A stretch of DNA of 64,000 nucleotides, taken from contig JAAKBF010000028.1 of assembly GCA_012656075.1 (NCBI GenBank), positions 186,001-250,000 on the forward strand. Direction: 5' to 3'. The notes below the pieces were generated by a model. It ran no database searches and was not told the origin of the DNA. It saw nothing but the letters and a program-made list of their open reading frames with translations. This DNA is from Phytophthora hibernalis (taxonomy: Eukaryota; Oomycota; Peronosporomycetes; Peronosporales; Peronosporaceae). The position numbers and the translations under genes were made by a program. Below are positions 57,780 through 64,000 of the stretch, piece by piece. Numbering within the stretch: position 1 is the first letter of the stretch; the number at the start of each line of letters is the position of its first letter.

Positions 57780-57962
57780 ATACCTTCTCGGCCTTTTGGC
57801 TAAGATCAAGTGTAGTATCTGTTCTAATCAGTGTGAAAACTGGTTTTCGTCAATCTTTGGCGATCTATTTCACATTTATTTCTGAACCTTCTGTTCTGCT
57901 AGCTTGCTAGTACGTTACGGAGCGGTCTCCGGGGGCTTTCACCTTTCCCCCGCGAGGCCAAC
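57780..57962 (+). ncRNA. U2: U2 spliceosomal snRNA
   Basis: U2 pairs with the intron branch site during splicing. The 5' end (ataccttctcggccttttgg ...) is the conserved U2 start, with the branch-pairing gtagta at 57812-57817. An Sm-like site (atttatttctg) lies near 57875. Stem-loop III is the gctagcttgctagt hairpin, and stem-loop IV (57924-57959) pairs ggtctc/gaggcc and cggggg/cccccg. About 181 nt with all stems present indicates a complete RNA. The retroelement starts right behind it. Confidence 0.93.
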
Positions 57963-58071
57963 TACACTTGCATCTTTTCTACTTTTCCACCCTCGGCTGT
58001 CCACCTCGGCTGTCCCCCTCGTTGCGTCCTCCAACGTCCCTCTCCCCTTTTGGACCAATCAGACCGCAGCG

Positions 58072-59206
58072 ATGCGACTCTTTTGGCCAATCAGGGAGCG
58101 CGCGCTGTCCACGGACAGCGACTGCTCCACGGCCAGCCAATCCAGTCTCGCCAGCGACGCGTCTTTTTATAGCGCGGTCGGCGACGAGACGGGTACAGTC
58201 GGTGACCCGGCGGACGAGTGGGCGGATCCACTAGGTGTGGGGTTACACATTGTGGATCCGCTCTCCCGTTTTGGCCCTTTCCGGGCCGGAAACGGAGCCC
58301 GGAGAGGCCCCACGCGCGGTGCCACTGCTCGGCACCGGCGACCCTTCAGCGGCTGCAACTTCGGGCACGGGTCCGGGACCCGCAGCGCCCATTGCGCCGC
58401 GACCCCTCACGCGCCTCGAGCCCGCTGGCCCCCAAGCGCACACCCGCCCCGCCGCCACGACCTTGCGTCGTTTCGGGGATCCACTGCTGGATCCACCGTC
58501 CGCTGGCGACAGTGGACGGTCCGCTGGCGCGGGAGGGGGCAGCGCACCCCTCCGCACTTGGCCCCACTATCGGCCGAATGCTGGCCGCTCAGGCCGCACA
58601 GGCTTCTCAGCCCGCACGGCCGGCCGCCGAAGAAGCACCGCCGAGCGCCGGCCGCCACGACGCCCCCACGCCTCCGCCGGACCCCAAGCGCGCCCGCTGG
58701 CTGGCCAAGGTCCCTCGCCCGCCCCTCCGCCCGCCGCCGCCGCCCCAAGACCCTCCAGTGATGTGGCACGACCCGGCAGGGCGGGCGAAATGCTGCCCGT
58801 GCCGGTCGGGCCCGGGGCCGCCGCCACTGCTCGCGCGCTGGCGGCCGCCTACGGCCCCAGCGACTTCGACGACGGCCCCAGCGACGACGAGGACGCTCAA
58901 GACGACCGCGCCGCCGCTGCCAGGACCTCCGCAGACCCCGCGAGTGTGCTGCCTCGACCCGGCAGGGCGGGCGGCATGCTCGCTGCCATGCCAGCGCCTG
59001 GCGCCGCGCCGGCTGCCACTACCGCAGCTATTGCTGAGACGGTAGTCGCAGCCGACGCCGCGGCCCCACACGGCGCAGCACACACCAGCACCCCGGCTGC
59101 CGTGGCCATGGACGTCGACGAGGGCGCACGGCAGCCCAGGACGCGACCAGCAGCAGCTTGTGCAGCGCTCGGGCGGCAAGCGACGCCGCCTGAACGCCGG
59201 CGATGA
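58072..59206 (+). pseudogene. Utopia N-terminal Pro/Ala-rich region
   Basis: From MRLFWPIRERALSTDSDCS the frame runs to about 58260, then shifts into 58261-59206, a low-complexity Ala/Pro/Gly/Arg stretch with an acidic patch (DDGPSDDEDAQDD). No fold is recognisable. It may be a nucleic-acid-binding leader. It shifts again near 59160 to join the zinc-finger part. Confidence 0.55.
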
Positions 59207-59640
59207 TGAAGACCAGCGGGAGCTGGCCGAGCTCTTGCTCGCGGACGAGGACGAGGCCGGCGCCGAACACCTCGCGCCCAGGCTGCCCACGGCCAGCGCT
59301 CACCCGGCCTCCGTCCTCTCCGTGTACGTGCACGCTGCACCTCGCTTCGACTGCACGCTGTGCACGTACACGGCTGCCAGCTTCGCGTCGCTCAAGCGCC
59401 ACAGGGACTCTCGGCACCGACGCACAGTCTTCCTGGACAGGTTCTCGGCTGGCTGTGCGTGCGGAACGCCCTTCGCCTCGGGTTGGCCGCTGCCAGACAC
59501 GCGCAAGCGTGCGCCAACCTCGGCAACAATTCGGCGGCGACTTCGACGGCAGCAAAGGCATCAAGCCCCACTGCTGCCGGAGTCAGAACCACCGTCCCTG
59601 CAGCGACCACCGCCGCGCCTGACCTGCCCCGCCAAATTCC
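59160..59640 (+). pseudogene. Utopia zinc-finger region
   Basis: FDCTLCTYTAASFASLKRHRDSRH is a C2H2 finger (59347 onward). A second Cys/His unit (GCACGTPFAS ... ARHAQAC) follows after a shift near 59480. In restriction-endonuclease-type non-LTR elements such N-terminal fingers recognise the target DNA, here presumably U2. Confidence 0.75.
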
Positions 59641-59769
59641 CTCGGAGCTCGTTGCGTCCCCCGCAGCCGAGCTCCACCAACGCTGCAGTGCAGGCCCAGG
59701 TCGACGCAGAGCAGCAGGCCCGAGACCGCTGGGGCCCACCACTCCCTCGCACGCTGGTGGCCTCCCGAG

Positions 59770-61150
59770 TTGCTGACCGACTCGGCGAGGTGCCGCCGCC
59801 GCGCTGGGGCCCATCGCTTCCACGAGAGGTGGTGGTTTCCCGCGTTGCGGCGCGGCTGGAAGCGGTTCCAACCCCACGCTGGGGACCCCGCTTCCACGCA
59901 GCGTCGTCGCGACCAGGATCGCGGGTCGCCACGCTCCTCCTCCCCGGATCCGTCGATGTTGGACGAGGAGATGAAGGAGAGCGAGCCGCCGGACCCGGCC
60001 CGCAGCGCAGCGGACGAAGAGACCAAGGACGCCGAACCGATGGACGGGGCGACGGAGTCCACGACGGACAGCGACCCGCCCACGACGATATCCCGGGAGT
60101 GGCGCCTCCAATTCGACGGAGCTTGCCGTGGAGGGCCCAACCCCGGTGGCGCTGGCGCACTGCTCTACGACCCCGAGGGTGTCGTCGTGTGGACGGGTTC
60201 GCACTACATGCCGGGCGCCAAGGAGACGAACAACACGGCCGAGTACACGGCCCTCCTGATCGGTGCCCGCGCAGCAGCAGACCACGGGGCACGACAGCTG
60301 CGCGTCGAGGGCGACAGCCTGCTGGTCATCCGCCAAGTCAAGGGGCTGTACGCCACCAAGAGCACCCGACTGCGGCAGCTCCGGAACGCTGTTCGCCACG
60401 AACTGGCTCGGGTGGGGCAACACTCGCTCCACCACATCGACCGGCAAGGCAACGCGTTCGCGGACCGCCTCGCCAACCGGGCGCTCGACATGAAGAGCGA
60501 CAAGGTCGAGTGCAAGGAGCACCCGGTGACCGGCGCGTGCACGACATACATGGGCTCGCCCTCAGCGGGTCCGCCAGCGACACCGCCGCCTACCACTGCA
60601 GACATCGCAATGGTGGACGCGGGAAGCGACGACGAGCTCCGAGCAGACATCGACGAAGGTGAAGTGTACGCTCCGATGCGCTTGGAGCCCGGCGTGATCC
60701 CCGCCCGCCGCCCTCGCCTTCGCCTCCGCCAGCTGACCGACGACGAGATGGAGGCAGCTGGTGCGGTGGTGGAGCGCTTGAGCGCGGCCCTGTCGGCCAA
60801 GATCGCGGACGCCGACGACTGGGAGACAGCGGAGGGTTACATCACAGCCCTCCCGTACATGCTGTACGACAAGCTGCAGCCCTACACTCAGGTACGGCAG
60901 GGCTCTGCTCGACCGCCCGCACCCCAGCCACAGCGCCGAGACCCCCAAGAGCAGGTGGAAGACCACCAGGAGACACAGCACGAGGCTACTGGGCAGCCGG
61001 ACCAACCAAGTGACCCGGCACCGACGCGCCGCCGACGACGAGGAAGGCGCAAGGGCCGCCGCCAGCGACGTCACCCCCGACGGGCTAACGGCGGAGGTGG
61101 GGGCCGACAGCAGCGGAAGCAACGGCGTCCACGCCCCCACGCGGGACACG
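59770..61150 (+). pseudogene. Utopia RNase H domain and linker
   Basis: RNase H removes RNA from RNA-DNA hybrids. WRLQFDGACRGGPNPGGAGA (first Asp), NNTAEYTALLIGAR (Glu), LRVEGDSLLVIRQVKG (Asp) and GNAFADRLANRAL (Asp) give the complete catalytic D-E-D-D set between about 60100 and 60490. It precedes the RT, opposite to the usual order in LINEs. A long acidic/basic linker (ELRADIDEGEVYAPMRLEPG onward) leads to about 61150, where the frame shifts. Confidence 0.85.
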
Positions 61151-64000
61151 CCACCACAGGGAGCACCGCATCGACGAAGCCATCGACGAGCTGCGTGCGC
61201 TGGAGCGTGCCCGCCCCCAAGCTCGCCCGGCCATCGACAAAGCCCGCCGTCGTGTCGGGCGGATCCGATCGGCGATCGAGCAGCAGCTTCTGCGCCACCG
61301 CTTCGACACAGCGGAGAAGGAGTGCGTGGATGGCATTTTGGCTGCAGCTCGCGCGGAAAGTGACGCACATGCAGCAGCAAGGGCGACCGCGGCACCAGGG
61401 ATGATCGCGTCCCCAGAGGCTGCAGCGACCAGCGACACGGAACAGCAGGACGACGACGGCACCTGCCCCATCCCGAGCGACGTGCTGTGGAAGTTCTTCG
61501 ACGACGTCAACACTCCGCGGTCGACGTTCGACCCGGAGGCACCCGAGGGTGCTGTTTTCCGTGCTGCGATGGATCGACTTCCAGCGGCCCAGCGATTCAC
61601 GGAGTTGCTGAAGGAGGCGCCGTCCACGGACGACATCGAAGTCCAGCTGCAGCACGTGAGCAGCACCTCCAGTCCTGGCCTGGACGGCGTCGGCTACGAC
61701 GTGTACAAGCGCTTCGTGACGCAGCTGCTGCCGGTGCTCAAAGCGGCGTTCAAGCGCTGCTGGACGCACAAGAAGGTGCCTCAGAGCTGGAAGCTCGGCG
61801 TGGTACGCCTACTCTATAAGAAGGGCGCGCGTGACGACCCGGCAAACTGGAGGCCCATCTGCCTCCAGCAGGCCATCTACAAGCTCTACACGGGGTTCTC
61901 GCGCGGCGACTCACCCGCTGGCAGGACGCCAACGACCGCCACGCGCCCGGCCAGAAGGGGTTTCGACCGGTGAATGGCTGTGGGGAACACAACTTCCTCG
62001 CAGCCATGCTCATCGACCACGCGCGTCGCAAGCACCGGCCGCTGTACGAGGTGTGGTACGACTTCCGAAACGCTTTCGGAAGTGTACCCCTCGGGCTGCT
62101 GTGGGACGCCATGAAGCGGACGGGCATCCCAGCCGAGTACATCGCTGCCGTCCAGGGCCTGTACGACCACGCAGCCTTCATGGTGGGAAACGCAGGGGAC
62201 GGCAGCACGGCGCCGATCCTGCAGCGCGTTGGAGTATTCCAGGGGTGCCCGCTGAGCCCACCACTGTTCTCGGCGGCGATCAGCCCTCCTCCACGCGTTG
62301 CAGCTACTGCCCAGCTCGGGAGTACAGCTCTCGGGCGACGACCGCCCCGGGGTCTCCGCGTATGCCGACGACCTCAAGACCTTCAGCGGCACCAAGGCGG
62401 GCGTCACCGAGCAACACGAGCTAGTGGCCATGTTCCTGCGATGGACCGGCATGGCGGCGAACCCGGCCAAGTGCAGATCGATGGGCGTGCGCCGCAACGG
62501 CAACGGCGCCATCGAGGCGGACCACCTGGAACTGGCGCTGGACGACACGCCGATCCCCACGTTGACGCACCTGCAGTCGTACACGTACCTGGGGATCGGC
62601 GACGGCTTCGATCACGTGCGCCGCCGCGTCGCGCTGGCGCCCAAGCTCAAGTCGCTCAAGCACGACATGACGGCGCTGATGGAGTCCGGCCTCGCGCCGT
62701 GGCAGGTGGTTAAGGCCGTGAAGGTGTACCTCTACCCTCGGGTGGAGTACGCCCTCCGGCACCTGCGGCCCGACGACCAGCTGCTGGAGAGCTTCGACCT
62801 CCACCTCCGCCGCGGCCTCCGCCACCTGCTTCGCCTCCCCAAGAGCGCCAACAACGACTTCGTGTACGCGCCGGTGTCGCGCGGCGGGATGGGCTTCCTG
62901 CCGCTGGTGGAGCTGCACGCAGCGCTGCAGATCGCGCACGGGTGGCAAATGCTCAACTCGCCGGACCCATCCATCCGGCGCATCGCGCGCGAGCAGCTCC
63001 ATCAAGTCGCTGACGCGCGGCACCGGCTCGACAAGGAGCACTGGAAGCAGCGCGGCGACGAGCTGTGCGAGCTCCTCCTGAACGGGGAGCTCGGGACGTC
63101 GGCCCACGCGCCACCCAAGCGGCGCAACGGCGACATTGGCTCGCTGTGGGTCGACGTCCGCAAGAACCTCAAGGCCTTCCGGTTGAAGCTCGCGACCGCG
63201 CCCGCCAACCCAGAGTCCGGCGCACCGGCCAAGCCGCTGCAGCTTCGCGTGCCGCACCACACTGAGTGGCTGGACCACCGCAACGTGCTGCGGCACGTGA
63301 AGCAGCACATGAAGAACATACGCTGGCGGGCATGGTGCGACCACGTGGACCAAGGCCGGACGGCGCGCGCGCATGGCGGCATCGGGAGTGGCTTCCTGAC
63401 GAGGCCGCGGGGCATGTGGGAAAGCGACTACCGCTTCGCGGTGGCCGCCCGCCTCAACATGCTCGACACGGTGAACGTGCTCGCGCGCCGACGCCTCCGC
63501 GCCCACGACCGATGCCGCCGCCCGGGCTGTCGTTGGAAGGAGACGTTGGCACACGTCCTCAACCACTGCCCGGGCACGATGGACAGCATCCGCTGTCGCC
63601 ATGACGACGCGCTCAAGGAAATCGAGCGCACGCTCCACGCGTCGTCGGGCGACCGCCAGGGCCGCACCGAGCTCCGCACGAACCAGACCGTGCCGGGTCT
63701 GACTGGGCCAGCCCTGCGCCCCGACCTCCAGGTCTACAACCACGACCAACGCACGGTCGCGGTAGTGGACCTGGCGATCGCGTTCGACGAGCAGCCGCAC
63801 GACGACCCAGAGAGCTCAGGACTGGCCAAGGCGGCGGCCGAGAAGAAGGCCAAGTACGCGGGCATCAAGCGGCACCTCGAGCGCCAAGGGTGGAAGGTCC
63901 ACCTCTCGGCGCTCGTGTACGGCTCGCTGGGCTCGGTGGCACCCAATAACTACAAGGTGTACACCGAGCTCCTGGGGCTGCTCAAGTGCGATGCCAAGCG
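61150..64000 (+). pseudogene. Utopia reverse transcriptase and restriction-like endonuclease
   Basis: The helical RT lead (IDEAIDELRALERARPQARP) is followed by RT blocks: SSPGLDGVGYDVYK, WKLGVVRLLYKKG, YDFRNAFGSVP (first Asp), GCPLSPPLFSA and SAYADDLKTF (catalytic Asp pair). Shifts fall near 61895 and 62283. From 62283 the frame stays open to the window end. C-terminally CRRPGCRWKETLAHVLNHC is the Cys/His knuckle, then RPDLQVYNHDQRTVAVVDLAI with a downstream KKAKYAG supplies the PD-(D/E)XK-like endonuclease core that nicks the target. Confidence 0.88.

Larger units (their letters stand above)
57963..64000 (+). mobile_element. Utopia-like non-LTR retrotransposon (3' end beyond window)
   Basis: A GC-rich element lies directly behind U2 in the same orientation. 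Order: Pro/Ala-rich leader, C2H2-type zinc fingers, RNase H, reverse transcriptase, Cys/His knuckle, restriction-like endonuclease. Oomycete Utopia elements are known to insert at U2 genes and to carry an RNase H upstream of RT; this matches on both points. Coding frames shift several times. I take the 5' boundary as the end of U2. Confidence 0.85.

Noticed and set aside
58407..58769. Minus-strand Arg/Gly-rich frame in the Utopia leader
   Set aside because: Low-complexity mirror of the Ala/Pro-rich sense strand.
59392..60522. 376-codon minus-strand frame over the RNase H region
   Set aside because: Same cause; the sense strand holds all four RNase H catalytic residues.
62421..63800. 459-codon minus-strand frame
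   Set aside because: Lies opposite the RT/endonuclease frame in very GC-rich DNA, where antisense stops are rare. No motif.

Overview
The window looks like oomycete nuclear DNA, most likely Phytophthora or a close relative. The main reasons are two elicitin genes, a cluster of NLP (necrosis- and ethylene-inducing peptide 1-like) genes, oomycete-type transposons with few or short GT-AG introns, and a U2 snRNA gene followed by a non-LTR retrotransposon of the U2-associated Utopia type. There are no bacterial features. No species can be named from the sequence alone.

Layout. 1-1.6 kb: broken dynamin-like GTPase (-). 2.8-4.2 kb: broken oomycete repeat-family protein. 4.4-5.4 kb: IS630/Tc1-type transposase with one stop. 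5.7-6.1 kb: inverted-repeat element. 6.9-8.5 kb: two elicitin genes (-). 9.8-11.7 kb: MULE transposase pseudogene. 13.9-14.8 kb: secreted Cys-rich protein with a mucin-like TPCPVTSLP repeat tail. 16.8-17.6 kb: NLP pseudogene. 18-19 kb: second IS630-type transposase. 20.2-21.1 kb: DENR/TMA22-like relic. 21.3-21.8 kb: ankyrin relic. 22.1-23.5 kb: pogo-type transposase with an internal deletion. 24.4-28.8 kb: a large MULE with FAR1-like, MULE, SWIM and Ulp1-protease parts. 28.8-30.7 kb: miniature elements and foldbacks.

From 31 to 54 kb lies the NLP cluster: at least nine NLP loci or fragments on both strands, of which only 31209-31925 reads as one uninterrupted frame. One NLP is split by a 6.0-kb Ty3/Gypsy chromodomain element with near-identical LTRs and a 5-bp target duplication. 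Between the NLPs lie an aldose 1-epimerase gene, an EGF-like fragment and an arrestin-domain gene. At 49.4-54.8 kb a 2.73-kb segment is tandemly duplicated, carrying a divergent pair of NLPs and the start of a ferlin-like multi-C2 gene that continues to 57.3 kb. At 57.78 kb a complete U2 snRNA is followed directly by a GC-rich Utopia-like element (zinc fingers, RNase H, reverse transcriptase, restriction-like endonuclease) that runs off the window end.

The elicitins and NLPs are secreted plant-interaction proteins. The rest is mostly transposon sequence in decay. Many interrupted genes are broken by single missing bases in short homopolymers, so some apparent pseudogenes may be assembly errors rather than dead genes.
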